From NCBI RefSeq assembly GCF_009870125.1, contig NC_046683.1:18857001-18921000 (forward strand): 64,000 nt of DNA. The letters are read 5' to 3'. Below are positions 20,574 through 31,629 of this stretch, in pieces. The notes below the pieces were generated by a model, which made no database searches, was not told where the DNA came from, and was given only the letters and a program-made list of their open reading frames with translations. Position 1 is the stretch's first letter, and the number at the start of each line of letters is the position of its first letter. The translations under genes were made by a program, and so were the position numbers. Source of the DNA: Drosophila pseudoobscura (lineage: Eukaryota > Arthropoda > Insecta > Diptera > Drosophilidae).

Positions 20574-21203
20574 ATGAGCAGCGAGAATTTGCAGGTTAGC
20601 TCTAGCACCGGAACCAGCACACAATCTTCGCAATCTACCCCGAATGCTTCAGTCTCCAGCAACATATCCGATGGAGAGAACTCGGGCTCAAGGGCTGCTC
20701 CCCCCATGGTGACTGCTGGAGGAATTCTAAATCGCATCGTTTCGGGAATTAGGTCTGCGTACCTTGAGATACTAGTCCGGATACCAATGGTGGTGCCCCG
20801 TAATAATCGCTCCGATTCAACATCGAATCGTGCTCCAGAGGCGGCGATTGGCTTGCGCACTCCCAACTCCCTCTCAACAGACAGGATTAGGGCCCCATCT
20901 ACCAGTCGGCGTCGCCGCCACGCCAGCACCAATACCGCTACCACAGGTCCCACTGCATCGGATGCCGAAGTCAGCGGTCCGTCGAGACCGAAGCGCCAGC
21001 GCACCGACTCAAACGAGTCCTTGGAAGAAACCTACAATTGCCCCATTTGTTTCGAGAGCGTATCGAGCCGAGATCCAGTGGCCACCAAATGCGGACACGT
21101 TTTCTGCCGCCAATGCATTCGCACTGTCATACGCCGCTTTCACAAGTGTCCCGTGTGCAGGATGCGCTCGACCCTGAGGCAGCTTAAATCTATTACTATG
21201 TAG
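20574..21203 (+). CDS. RING-finger protein, Degringolade/RNF4-like (unit 3)
   Basis: 209 residues, intact, identical in protein sequence to unit 1 (LSTDRI form, FCRQC). Confidence 0.75.
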   Translation: MSSENLQVSSSTGTSTQSSQSTPNASVSSNISDGENSGSRAAPPMVTAGGILNRIVSGIRSAYLEILVRIPMVVPRNNRSDSTSNRAPEAAIGLRTPNSLSTDRIRAPSTSRRRRHASTNTATTGPTASDAEVSGPSRPKRQRTDSNESLEETYNCPICFESVSSRDPVATKCGHVFCRQCIRTVIRRFHKCPVCRMRSTLRQLKSITM

Positions 21204-21364
21204 ACCTGTCCTTCAAGTCATCCCAAGATCCTCCCTACAGCAACAAATCCTGGCGTTTACCGAAATTACCCGAAGTTCGCAAATGTTGTGTCAGAATCAA
21301 AAGATTGAAGCTAATAAACTCGAGCTCTGTCTCTGGAGAGGCCACTGATCGTCCAAAAGCAGAA

Positions 21365-21658
21365 TTGTAGGTCTTATTTCAACGGCATCCATTTTTAGAT
21401 AGAAATTCCGTAGTGTTAGGAGATTTTAATTTATGCCTTCGTTCCCTTTCAGGTTGCTGTAAGAAAATTTATGAATTCCTTTCAGAAAGGAATTGTAGGT
21501 CATTGTTAGATTTGAACTCGTCCACAACCAATTGCGATACGCATATTGACTGGGCGTTTTCAAACATTTCCGATAGCAGGGCCACCGCGCGCACCTTTGA
21601 GACTATCTATAGTTATCATAGTGGAATTTTAGTTAATGTTAGAGAGGCAGAAGACTAA
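21365..21658 (+). pseudogene. Helentron endonuclease C-terminal fragment (unit 4)
   Basis: Same as unit 3, including the TAG at about 21367-21369, so units 3 and 4 share this mutation. Confidence 0.8.
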
Positions 21659-21913
21659 ACTTTTTTGGTAATCAGGCATTAGTGTAAATATTTAATATTT
21701 TGTATTATTTAGCCGTATTCTGAATTATATTAATTCTTTAATCTTTACCTTTGTTAAACCTTTTTCATTTTTATCCGTTTTATTATTTTGTTAATTAAGT
21801 TTAGGTTGAAATAGTTTTATTATTAATCATTTCTATGTATGTATATAGGTATTCTTGTTAGTTTAGATATTTTTTATAAAGGATTGGAATCCTTTTTTTA
21901 ATTTTTGGGGAAT

Positions 21914-22123
21914 ATGGAGCTTAAAAATGCTTTTAAAAGCAGCTCAAGTCGACTCGTAGGTCCCCAAGATTATATTTTGGCTAGAGTGACCCCATTGCAT
22001 CGTGATGGCCTCCCCGTGGTGTTCCCTGGGTACCAATTTAATGTATTAAATTGGGAGCTAATTCGAGCGGCGTTTATGTATAAAATATATTTTATAACTT
22101 ACATACATGTATGTAGATCATAA
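21914..22123 (+). CDS. Small ORF in Helentron 3' region (unit 4)
   Basis: 69 codons, same protein as unit 2. Confidence 0.3.
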   Translation: MELKNAFKSSSSRLVGPQDYILARVTPLHRDGLPVVFPGYQFNVLNWELIRAAFMYKIYFITYIHVCRS

Positions 22124-22142
22124 GCTCACGTATATACTGACT

Positions 22143-22203
22143 GAGTACCGGGTATAAAGTAGAGCCGCGGCCTTTGCCGCGGCTCACAACGTTCCCCCTC
22201 GTT
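22143..22203 (+). repeat. Helentron 3' end (unit 4)
   Basis: Subterminal repeat at 22143-22156; hairpin at 22162-22185. Confidence 0.85.
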
Positions 22204-22240
22204 TAAAAATTATCTTTGAAACTCTATTAAAATTTCAAAA

Positions 22241-22300
22241 GGAGGTTTTTAGTCCGTAGGCACGCTAAGCACTCGTGCTATGCATGAATCGGGCATGCCC
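22241..22300 (+). promoter_or_regulatory. Conserved type 1 element (unit 4)
   Basis: Same block as at 5593. Confidence 0.45.
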
Positions 22301-22395
22301 TTCACAACGGTGTGAAAAAAAAAACAAAAAAATAGAGTTTTAAAGATTCCTTCATAATTTAATTTTTTGTATTCACATTTCATCAGAAAATAAAA

Positions 22396-22816
22396 ATGTC
22401 TGAAAGTCCTTCGCGAAAAATTAAACGTCTCACTTTCACCACAAGTGGTAAGTCTCTAAATATATATTTAAAAATTAAAGTACACCGAAATTATCAAAAT
22501 TTTACATTTCAGAGAACAAACCAAATTGTAATTGTGCTAGTTTGGTGACGGCTGCTGTGGAGCGCATGGAGGGAACAATGACGGCTGCTGTGGAGAGCAT
22601 GGAGGGAACAATGACTGCCCTTCTAACTGAAATGCGCACTTTACGGAGTATGATTTCTTTTAACTTGAAATATGAACTATGAACTAAATTGTACATTGGT
22701 TTTCAGATCAACAAAATACATCGATTCAACAAATGCCTGTGCTGGTTGAAGCAGTCGCAGAGCAGGCTGGTACTTTAAAAAGTCCAGTCAGTCGCAAAAT
22801 GTTTCCCTGTTTTAAC
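22396..22816 (+). pseudogene. DUF4806-type gene (i), truncated (unit 4)
   Basis: Coiled-coil repeat as in unit 3. Confidence 0.7.
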
Positions 22817-23455
22817 TTTTGGACTTTTCAGACACCACGAATCATGCGTCGAGGCTATAGTTTGGCCTCGAGGCCATGAGACTGAAGACTGGTGTTCCGA
22901 GTGTGGCACAGAAAGTGTGCCGATGATGCAGACCCGAAGGTTGGAAAAATTTGAGAAAAAAGTCGCAAAATGAACTAAGCGCACGTCTTTTATAGGCTGC
23001 AGAGTCGCAGTAGCCATTCTGCTGCGTCGCTGCGTCGCTGCGACTGCGCATTCATCTTATTTACTAGCGTCAATAAAGACTTCGGCTCTGGCGTTCGGGT
23101 ACTGATGCGTCATCATGAGCCAAACAACGAGTACACACACAATAAGTTTCGACAAAAATGTGTGTTTGTATGCTTCTTTCGTTTTCAGAGATCTGATGCT
23201 GATGCTATTTGAATATTTGAATGTATGGGTGCACACGCATTCTCACGTACTTTGCGTGTGTTTGTTCTAGTATTGCTGCCCTCTAGTACCAGCTGGTCGT
23301 CTTATTTACCGGCGTCAATGAAGACTTCGGCTCTGGCGTTCGGGTACTGACGCGTCATCATGAGCCAAACGCAGAGAGAACATCTTTGCATGTGTTAGTA
23401 CACACACAATATGTTTCGACAAAAATGTGTGTTTGTATGCTTCTTTCGTTTTCAG
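22817..23455. repeat. Module M (unit 4)
   Basis: As unit 1, with an extra GCGTCGCT duplication near 23030 that units 1-3 lack but that is also seen at 28360 and 49865. Confidence 0.7.
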
Positions 23456-24879
23456 AGATATCTCTGAAAGAGGCAGAAAAAGTGGCAGAAAACGTGGAAG
23501 AAAAAGAAATTCTGATAGAAGAGGAGGAATTCATCTATGAGAATCGCAAAACTCAGCCAAATGAATCGTCATTAAATGACAAACTTAGGCAGTGGTCTAT
23601 GAAGCATAGGCCAACGCGTGAATGTGCACTTGATTTAGTAGGTATTTTGAAAGCGGAAAAGTATTTCCAGTCGGTATATTTTTAGGGAAAAGTAAGCCCC
23701 ATAGCTGTGAAGAGTTTTTAGCAAAATTTTGTCTAGAATTTAAAGCGTTAAGGAATGGCAGGCTCACCATTTGTGGCAGAGATATAAATATAGTTATTAG
23801 GGCAGTAGTTTGCGATGCTCCAGCAAGAGCGTTTATAAGCGGCACGCCAGGACACACATCTCGTCATGGCTGTGCAAAATGTACACAAATAGCTAGAAAG
23901 GTAGACCGAATTTTGACTTATAGTACTACCTCAGGAGCTTTAATTACTAATGAAGATTTTGCGCTTAGACGATATCCTTGTCACCATAGCAGCCAATATT
24001 TAAATTGTAGGTCAATATTAGAAGAAATTGATATTTCCATGGTGACACAGATTCCATTAGATTGTATGCATTTGGTAGAGTTAGGAGTGATGCGTAAGAT
24101 TTTGTTAAGGTTTGTAAATAATAAGCTGGTCGTAAAAAGTTCGACAGAATCAAAGAAACGCATTTCAGATAAGCTAGTGTTCCTAAAAAAGTTCATTCCG
24201 CGAGAGTTTGCGCGTAAGCCTAGGTCTTTAGATGAATTGTGTAATTGGAAGGCCACGGAGTTTAGACAATTTTTGCTGTACACGGGAATTATTGCCTTCA
24301 AAAACGAAGTCAGTGATGACCTTTATTATAAATTCCTTTTATTACATTGCACATATAGAATGCTTTGCAGCTCTAAAATTCGTGAATACAATAAAGAAAA
24401 TTGTCAACGAATTTTAGATCTCTTTGTGCACAATTTTCCAATTGTATTCGGTGAAAACAGCGTGTCTAGTAAAAGCCTAGTAAAATTCTTGAACAAATAT
24501 TTAGAAAAATTTTTGAAGACAGGATAGAAAAAAAAGTTCACAGAAATCGTAAGATAGTGGGTAGTAAGTGTTATTTTAATAATTTTTTTGTCAGTAAAGG
24601 AACCAGATAATTTTTTTTTATATTAACGGAAATATTCCAATTATGGTGAAAGGGTTTTCTGAAGAAGAGGGAGGGGCAATTATAGGGCAAAGGCTTTCAA
24701 ATATTAGGAGCTTCTATGAGGAACCTATAACCTCAATCGGATTAGGAATTGTTTTAGTAGATAATGAATTCATAGAATTAGAGGAGAGATTTCAATTTCT
24801 AGATTTGCAAAGTACAGCCGTAGGTTTACCTTATGAGGGAATTATTTTAGTCATTCCATTGCTTCATCATTGTATTTAA
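23456..24879 (+). pseudogene. Transposase remnant (unit 4)
   Basis: Same frames and same internal deletion as unit 2. A rearranged stretch near 24560-24600 separates the body from the C-terminal tail. Confidence 0.8.
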
Positions 24880-24921
24880 AATTTAATATATATTCACTAC
24901 CTAAAATTAGCAGATTTTACT

Positions 24922-24966
24922 GGGGGTGTTTAGTCCGTAGGCGTGTTTTTCAACATGAATCGGGCA
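24922..24966 (+). promoter_or_regulatory. Conserved type 2 element (unit 4)
   Basis: Same as at 8598. Confidence 0.45.
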
Positions 24967-25044
24967 AAAAAACTATATATATATGTACATATATATCTGT
25001 GCAGATTTTAGACAAAAATATTGTAAATCACTTATTTTAGAAGG

Positions 25045-25683
25045 ATGGCATCACCGCGAAAAATTTTACGCTATTCTATGCAAAGCAATGGTAAGTATAT
25101 TTTAAAATATTTCTTAATAAACAAAAAAGCTAATACGATTTTTCCAGAAAATGAGAAAGGTAAAACCTGCTCCGACGTTTTAGAGGAGCTCAAAAAAACG
25201 ACGGGTAAATAGAAACTTTGTTTCCAATGAATAGTGGAATGAAAACATCTAAATAACTATTTAGATACTTTTAGAAACTCTGCAACAGAAGAATGCAGTT
25301 ATTCGTGGTAAGACTAATAAAGATTAATAGAAAAATATTTTTATAATCAAATTAATTAACAACATTGTTTTTAGATCAATGGAATGCAGTGATCCAAATT
25401 TTAGCGGATCAAACTGTTTTAATAAAGCAGCTGGTAAAGGAGAAGGGGGAATTGAATCCCATTCGGGGACAGTTCCCTATAAAACGTGAGGAAGAGCTTG
25501 TTGAACTGGAAGAAAAAATAAAATTAAATAGGGACATTTATGTAAGTATATCTAAACTCTAAATTTTATGACTTTTTTCTCTGTCTTATCTTTATATTTT
25601 AATGTTTCACTTACAGATAACACCAATGAAATCGATTCTCAAGCCAGCTGGCGTTTTGAGCGGCTTAAACTTTATTTTGAGTG
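25045..25683 (+). pseudogene. DUF4806-type gene (ii) (unit 4)
   Basis: Long variant like unit 1 (with GELNPIRGQ) but without the unit 1 stop; open through the five exons. Confidence 0.6.
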
Positions 25684-25920
25684 AGGTATTTTGTGTTGGC
25701 CGGACTCCGTTCTGGTATTTTTCAGGGTTGTAATAATAGTTTTGCTATCGATTGTTCCTGGTAAAATTTTTCTGAATTATGTGAATATTCGAATTGTTGT
25801 GCCATAAGTCCGATTTCATTGCACATTACGACCCATTGCGTGTCAGACACTCCACGCTCTATTTCGGTGACCCTTGATTTTGGACATCGCAATTTAAATG
25901 TAAATATTAATATAGACAGT

Positions 25921-26550
25921 ATGAGCAGCGAGAATTTGCAGGTTAGCTCTAGCACCGGAACCAGCACACAATCTTCGCAATCTACCCCGAATGCTTCAGT
26001 CTCCAGCAACATATCCGATGGAGAGAACTCGGGCTCAAGGGCTGCTCCCCCCATGGTGACTGCTGGAGGAATTCTAAATCGCATCGTTTCGGGAATTAGG
26101 TCTGCGTACCTTGAGATACTAGTCCGGATACCAATGGTGGTGCCCCGTAATAATCGCTCCGATTCAACATCGAATCGTGCTCCAGAGGCGGCGATTGGCT
26201 TGCGCACTCCCAACTCCCTCTCAATAGACAGGATTAGGGCCCCATCTACCAGTCGGCGTCGCCGCCACGCCAGCACCAATACCGCTACCACAGGTCCCAC
26301 TGCATCGGATGCCGAAGTCAGCGGTCCGTCGAGACCGAAGCGCCAGCGCACCGACTCAAACGAGTCCTTGGAAGAAACCTACAATTGCCCCATTTGTTTC
26401 GAGAGCGTATCGAGCCGAGATCCAGTGGCCACCAAATGCGGACACGTTTTCTGCCGCCAATGCATTCGCACTGTCATACGCCGCTTTCACAAGTGTCCCG
26501 TGTGCAGGATGCGCTCGACCCTGAGGCAGCTTAAATCTATTACTATGTAG
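25921..26550 (+). CDS. RING-finger protein, Degringolade/RNF4-like (unit 4)
   Basis: 209 residues, intact. LSIDRI form as in unit 2, but with the normal FCRQC RING. Confidence 0.75.
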   Translation: MSSENLQVSSSTGTSTQSSQSTPNASVSSNISDGENSGSRAAPPMVTAGGILNRIVSGIRSAYLEILVRIPMVVPRNNRSDSTSNRAPEAAIGLRTPNSLSIDRIRAPSTSRRRRHASTNTATTGPTASDAEVSGPSRPKRQRTDSNESLEETYNCPICFESVSSRDPVATKCGHVFCRQCIRTVIRRFHKCPVCRMRSTLRQLKSITM

Positions 26551-26651
26551 ACCTGTCCTTCAAGTCATCCCAAGATCCTCCCTACAGCAACAAATCCTGG
26601 CGTTTACCGAAATTACCCGAAGTTCGCAAATGTTGTGTCAGGATCAAAAGA

Positions 26652-27005
26652 TTGAAGCTAATAAACTCGAGCTCTGTCACTGGAGAGGCCACTGATCGTC
26701 CAAAAGCAGAATTTGAGGTCTTATTTCAACGGCATCCATTTTTAGATAGAAATTCCGTAGTGTTAGGAGATTTTAATTTATGCCTTCGTTCCCTTTCAGG
26801 TTGCTGTAAGAAAATTTATGAATTCCTTTCAGAAAGGAATTGTAGGTCATTGTTAGATTTGAACTCGTCCACAAGCAATTGCGATACGCATATTGACTGG
26901 GCGTTTTCAAACATTTCCGATAGCAGGGCCACCGCGCGCACCTTTGAGACTATCTATAGTTATCATAGTGGAATTTTAGTTAATGTTAGAGAGGCAGAAG
27001 ACTAA
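26652..27005 (+). pseudogene. Helentron endonuclease C-terminal fragment (unit 5)
   Basis: Open frame of 117 codons reading into the unassigned KLINSSSVTGEATDRP stretch. No TAG at the unit 3/4 position, and no Aubergine-like part. Confidence 0.8.
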
Positions 27006-27260
27006 ACTTTTTTGGTAATCAGGCATTAGTGTAAATATTTAATATTTTGTATTATTTAGCCGTATTCTGAATTATATTAATTCTTTAATCTTTACCTTTG
27101 TTAAACCTTTTTCATTTTTATCCGTTTTATTATTTTGTTAATTAAGTTTAGGTTGAAATAGTTTTATTATTAATCATTTCTATGTATGTATATAGGTATT
27201 CTTGTTAGTTTAGATATTTTTTATAAAGGATTGGAATCCTTTTTTTAATTTTTGGGGAAT

Positions 27261-27467
27261 ATGGAGCTTAAAAATGCTTTTAAAAGCAGCTCAAGTCGAC
27301 TCGTAGGTCCCCAAGATATTTTGGCTAGAGTGACCCCATTGCATCGTGATGGCCTCCCCGTGGTGTTCCCTGGGTACCAATTTAATGTATTAAATTGGGA
27401 GCTAATTCGAGCGGCGTTTATGTATAAAATATATTTTATAACTTACATACATGTATGTAGATCATAA
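27261..27467 (+). CDS. Small ORF in Helentron 3' region (unit 5)
   Basis: 68 codons; one Tyr is lost by an in-frame 3-base deletion (GPQDILARV). Confidence 0.3.
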   Translation: MELKNAFKSSSSRLVGPQDILARVTPLHRDGLPVVFPGYQFNVLNWELIRAAFMYKIYFITYIHVCRS

Positions 27468-27486
27468 GCTCACGTATATACTGACT

Positions 27487-27547
27487 GAGTACCGGGTATA
27501 ACGTAGAGCCGCGGCCTTTGCCGCGGCTCACAACGCTCCCCCTCGTT
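27487..27547 (+). repeat. Helentron 3' end (unit 5)
   Basis: Subterminal repeat at 27487-27500; hairpin at 27506-27529. Confidence 0.85.
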
Positions 27548-27584
27548 TAAAAATTATCTTTGAAACTCTATTAAAATTTCAAAA

Positions 27585-27644
27585 GGAGGTTTTTAGTCCG
27601 TAGGCACGCTAAGCACTCGTGCTATGCATGAATCGGGCATGCCC
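27585..27644 (+). promoter_or_regulatory. Conserved type 1 element (unit 5)
   Basis: Same block as at 5593. Confidence 0.45.
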
Positions 27645-27738
27645 TTCACAACGGTGTGAAAAAAAAACAAAAAAATAGAATTTTAAAGATTCCTTCATAA
27701 TTTAATTTTTTGTATTCACATTTCATCAGAAAATAAAA

Positions 27739-28159
27739 ATGTCTGAAAGTCCTTCGCGAAAAATTAAACGTCTCACTTTCACCACAAGTGGTAAGTCTTT
27801 AATTTTTAAATATATATTTAAAGTAGACCGAAATCATCAAAATTTTACATTTCAGAGAACAAACCAAATTGTAATTGTGCTAGTTTGGTGACGGCTGCTG
27901 TGGAGCGCATGAAGGCCTCAGTGACGGCTGCTGCGGAGCGCATGGAGGGAACAATGACTGCCCTTCTAACTGAAATGCGCACTTTACGGAGTATGATTTC
28001 TTTTAACTTGAAATATGAACTATGAACTAAATTGTACATTGGTTTTCAGATCAACAAAATACATCGATTCAACAAATGCCTGTGCTGGTTGAAGCAGTCG
28101 CAGAGCAGGCTGGTACTTTAAAAAGTCCAGTCAGTCGCAAAATGTTTCCCTGTTTTAAC
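27739..28159 (+). pseudogene. DUF4806-type gene (i), truncated (unit 5)
   Basis: As unit 1, with a locally altered first intron (near 27797-27830). Confidence 0.7.
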
Positions 28160-28617
28160 TTTTGGACTTTTCAGACACCACGAATCATGCGTCGAGGCTA
28201 TAGTTTGGCCTCGAGGCCATGAGACTGAAGACTGGTGTTCAGAGTGTGCCGATGATGCAGACCCGAAGGTTGGAAAAATTTGAGAAATAAGTCGCAAAAT
28301 GAACTAAGCGCACGTCTTTTATAGGCTGCAGAGTCGCAGTAGCCATTCTGCTGCGTCGCTGCGTCGCTGCGACTGCGCATTCGTCTTATTTACTAGCGTC
28401 AATAAAGACTTCGGCTCTGGCGTTCGGGTACTGATGCGTCATCATGAGCCAAACAACGAGTACACACACAATAAGTTTCGACAAAAATGTGTGTTTGTAT
28501 GCTTCTTTCGTTTTCAGAGATCTGATGCTGATGCTATTTGAATATTTGAATGTATGGGTGCACACGCATTCTCACGTACTTTGCGTGTGTTTGTTCTAGT
28601 ATTGCTGACCTCTAGTA
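28160..28617. repeat. Module M, end of array (unit 5)
   Basis: Matches until 28617, where the array stops within the TTGCTGCCCTCTAGTACC stretch. A short deletion lies near 28240. Confidence 0.7.
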
Positions 28618-28985
28618 CCGCTTAAGCGGAACTTAGCCGTGTAAAACTATCGAATTGAGATCCGAAAACGATACGAAAATGAATCACTAGTCGCTCAGTT
28701 TTTGGCAGTGAAAGTTTCATTTTCGGTAGCTCAAAAGCGGATCTTTTGCGAGCCTTTTATGATATCTCTTGCGGGCCTTTTGCGAGCCGTTTATGATATC
28801 TCTTGCGGGTCTTTTGCGAGCCGTTTATGAAATCTCTTGCGAGCCTTTTGCAATATCGTTTGCGAGCCCTTTATGATATCTTTTGCGAACGGAAAGTAAT
28901 ATGAAAAGGAACGCACAATTTTTTTTTGTTTTTTATAATTTTTAATTTAATTTTAATTAATTTTAATTTTTAATTTTGGTTGTAC
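28618..28985. other. Array edge with AT-rich spacer
   Basis: No gene was seen. It holds the 34-bp tandem repeat listed next and an AT-rich tail. Confidence 0.6.
28743..28890. repeat. 34-bp tandem repeat, about 4.3 copies
   Basis: CTTTTGCGAGCC starts at 28743, 28777, 28811 and 28845, with TTTATGATATCTCTTGCGGG between starts. Confidence 0.9.
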
Positions 28986-29002
28986 ATAAATAGATTAAAA
29001 AA

Positions 29003-29791
29003 TTATATTTGTGAATTCAAATTAATTTGTTTTTTCTCCTTCGACACTCTGTCCTGGGCGTACTGTAAAAGTTTTTGCGTTACTCGGTCGAAATCGGCGT
29101 CTTCTAATGAAAATCTTTCCTTAAATCCCGCTGTAAACAAATAATCATGTTTATTATATTACAATATACATATTAATTTGAAAATAATACTTACTACGGA
29201 TGGCTAGAGTAACCCGCAAGCCCCTAATGCACTTTTTCTCCTCTGTGCCCCGCCAAGAGCACTGTCGTGCGACCTCGTCGGACACAATTGTGCGCCAAGA
29301 ACTCCGAATCCATTTGTCGAATGCTTTCTCGCCCGACATCATTAACTCTGCGATCTGTACAGAATTATTTTTGAATATATTTTTAGCTCGTGAGTTTCAC
29401 GCAAAACACTTACCACATTTTTGAAGAAACTTTCTTCCTGCAAGTTATGCTCGAAATGATCCAATTCTTCTATGGTTTTGAGCGGTTGGCAAGGCAGAAC
29501 TACTTTGGGTTTGCGGATCTCACCACAAACCTTCGCCTTAATGGAGCCAATTTCTGAACGATGAGCCACTATTTCCGCTGTGTTTCGGTCCAGTTTATTA
29601 ATCAGGATGTCCAATTTTTGGTCCAGTTTATTCATTTTTCCTATGATAGCTGTAATTAGAAATAATTTTTGAACATTTATTTGGGCAGATGAAGAAATTT
29701 TCTTACATGACTGCTGGGTGTCTGGAACATACTCATTTAGTTGTGCAATATTTCCAGAATCCATGTTAAATAAGTTGGTATAATGGTTCAT
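29003..29791 (-). CDS. DUF4806-type protein (iii), four exons, intact
   Basis: Exons (minus): 29791-29707, 29649-29414, 29354-29195 and 29130-29003, 202 residues. All introns are 57-66 bases with GT-AG ends and the phases join. The N-terminal part has a Leu/Ile heptad-like stretch (KMNKLDQKLDILINKLD). The core PLKTIEELDHFEHNL is followed by DEVARQCSWRG and RGLRVTLAI, which fits DUF4806 as I know it. DUF4806 proteins are of unknown function and are often found near transposons. It sits 3' of the transposase in the same direction, suggesting an accessory transposon protein. The right-hand copy is broken. Confidence 0.7.
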
Positions 29792-29801
29792 CCTTTCTGG
29801 A

Positions 29802-31629
29802 ATTAGTGAATTAATGGAAAATAAATGTGCACATCAGTATCTAATATGTGAATGATTTTTCCGGAAATTGTTTCTATTGGATGCTGCACTACATTTAAGT
29901 CGTAATTAATATTCTTTGAAGAAAATATGCCGACAAGGGTAGAGTCTATTGGGAAAATAAAAAAAAGGTTCAAGATCAACAACTAATCGGCTATGCAACG
30001 TACTATTTTGAATGTCACAAATTTTAAATATTTTGTATGAAGTGCTATCTTTAATATAGTAAAAACTATTTGATTCTTTCAAATCGAAAAATAAATCGTT
30101 GTAGGAAATTTTATTTGTGACATTTTTAAAATCTAATGTTTTCGTTTTAGGTACAACTTTCAAAATACTTCGCTCTACTATACGATTATACAATTGCTCT
30201 ATTACAAAATCGGAATTTTTTACCATATTTTTCAACAATCCTAGAAAATTTTCAAATGGAAAAGAGCTTATTGTCTCTAAAGAGCCGAAGGCTAGGGACT
30301 GTGTGCTTAAATGTGTTAGGCAATGAAAATTAAATGTAAGCATGGAAAATATATATAATGAGGGAATTTGTTTTACAAAATCATTGAGTAAACTGGAAGC
30401 AAGTGAATTTTTGGTGATAAAATATTCTTTATGAAGAAGAAGTCGTATTCCTAGGCTGAGCAATAAAAAGTGATGATAGCGGGCTGTGTCTAAAGAGTTT
30501 TTCAAAACAATGGGTCCAGTATACAACAAAAATGTTCGGAATTCTGTGGCCTTAAATCTTTCAAGATCATCAAGGGATCTTGGCTTTCTATTAAGTTCTC
30601 TAGGTATAAACTTTCGAAACGATATCAATTTGGAACTTATTAAGTTGATAGTATGCCGATCCAAAGAAAATTGGTGTCCTTTAACCCTTACTAATGCCAC
30701 TAGTAATGTTTTCATAATGCCAAGACAAACTACATGCATATAATCAAAGGGAAACTGATTGACCATATCAATTGGCAAGTTTTCTAAAACTAATTTCTCC
30801 TGTAAGTTGTGATGTTTTGGCTGTAAGCGATTTCTGAAACTATAATCTGTTCGAGGTACGTTCTCCGACACTTTAAAAACTATTCGCCTTTGAAAGCATT
30901 CGCCCTTTTGAGTGCATTTGTTGCAAGAATAAAATCCAGAGTGATGTTTAACACCCAAAATATATGCACGAGCCGGTGCATCGCAAACAATGGATCTAAT
31001 GCTAATATGAAGCTTTCTACTTTGAAAAATTATGCCATCCTCAATCAATTCTAATAACTCGTTTACAAATTCTTCTAAGTAAATATTGGGATCGCTGGGC
31101 TTGGAATTCCCTACATATATCCCAGCTACAAGAATTGGCTTTGTGCCATTGACATTAATTAAAATGGGCCAGGCTTGTTTAAGTGAACTTTTATATAATG
31201 GAAGTCCGTCCACATATTTAAGCTAACGTTTGCAGATTCATACAAAAAACTACTAAGAAAATCAGTTAGCGCGTCTTTTACACCGTAGTGCACACAGCTT
31301 CCTGGAGCCACAGTCCTTTTAATAACCCCACGTGGCATGCATTTCAAAGTTCGAACATCTCGTGGTAGCCCTGGAATTTTTTCGGACAAAAGCTGGAGCA
31401 AATCATTAGCTGGTCTCTTGCTAATATTATTTTCGGACATCCACTGACCTAGGCGCACATTAAAACTGGTTGATTCGAAATTCTGAACTAAAACATTTGA
31501 AAAATCATTACATGGCTCTGGAAAACTAAAGTCTGCTGCATTTTCTTCAATAATATTAATGTTCGATGTACTTTTATTGATATGCTTCGATTCGCAAATA
31601 TATTTCCTGCTTTTACGCTTAAATGGCAT
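29802..31629 (-). pseudogene. Transposase, left copy, frameshifted
   Basis: Start MPFKRKSRKYICE at 31629. The first frame goes to about 31200. There a 4-base loss (compared with the right copy near 54555) shifts the frame. The second frame carries DGLPLYKSS, AGIYVGNSKP, VCDAPARAYILG with a CNKCTQKGEC cysteine cluster, FPFDYMHVVCLG, PRSLDDLERFKATEFRTFLLYTG and a long C-terminal part to 29906. A further tail in the next frame ends at about 29802. Conserved Asp residues in DGLP and CDAPA are candidates for a DDE site. About 600 residues in total. Confidence 0.75.

Larger units (their letters stand above)
4300..28617 (+). repeat. Tandem array of composite units (four full, one partial)
   Basis: The landmark GTGTTAGGAGATTTTAATTT recurs at about 4768, 10798, 16110, 21412 and 26760, giving steps of 6030, 5312, 5302 and 5348. 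All units run head to tail. The extra length of the first step reflects the INE-1-like insertion and the Aubergine-like fragment. Unit order: Helentron endonuclease end, small ORF, 3' hairpin, DUF4806-type gene (i), module, transposase remnant, DUF4806-type gene (ii), RING gene. The array stops at 28617 in the middle of the module. Confidence 0.95.
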
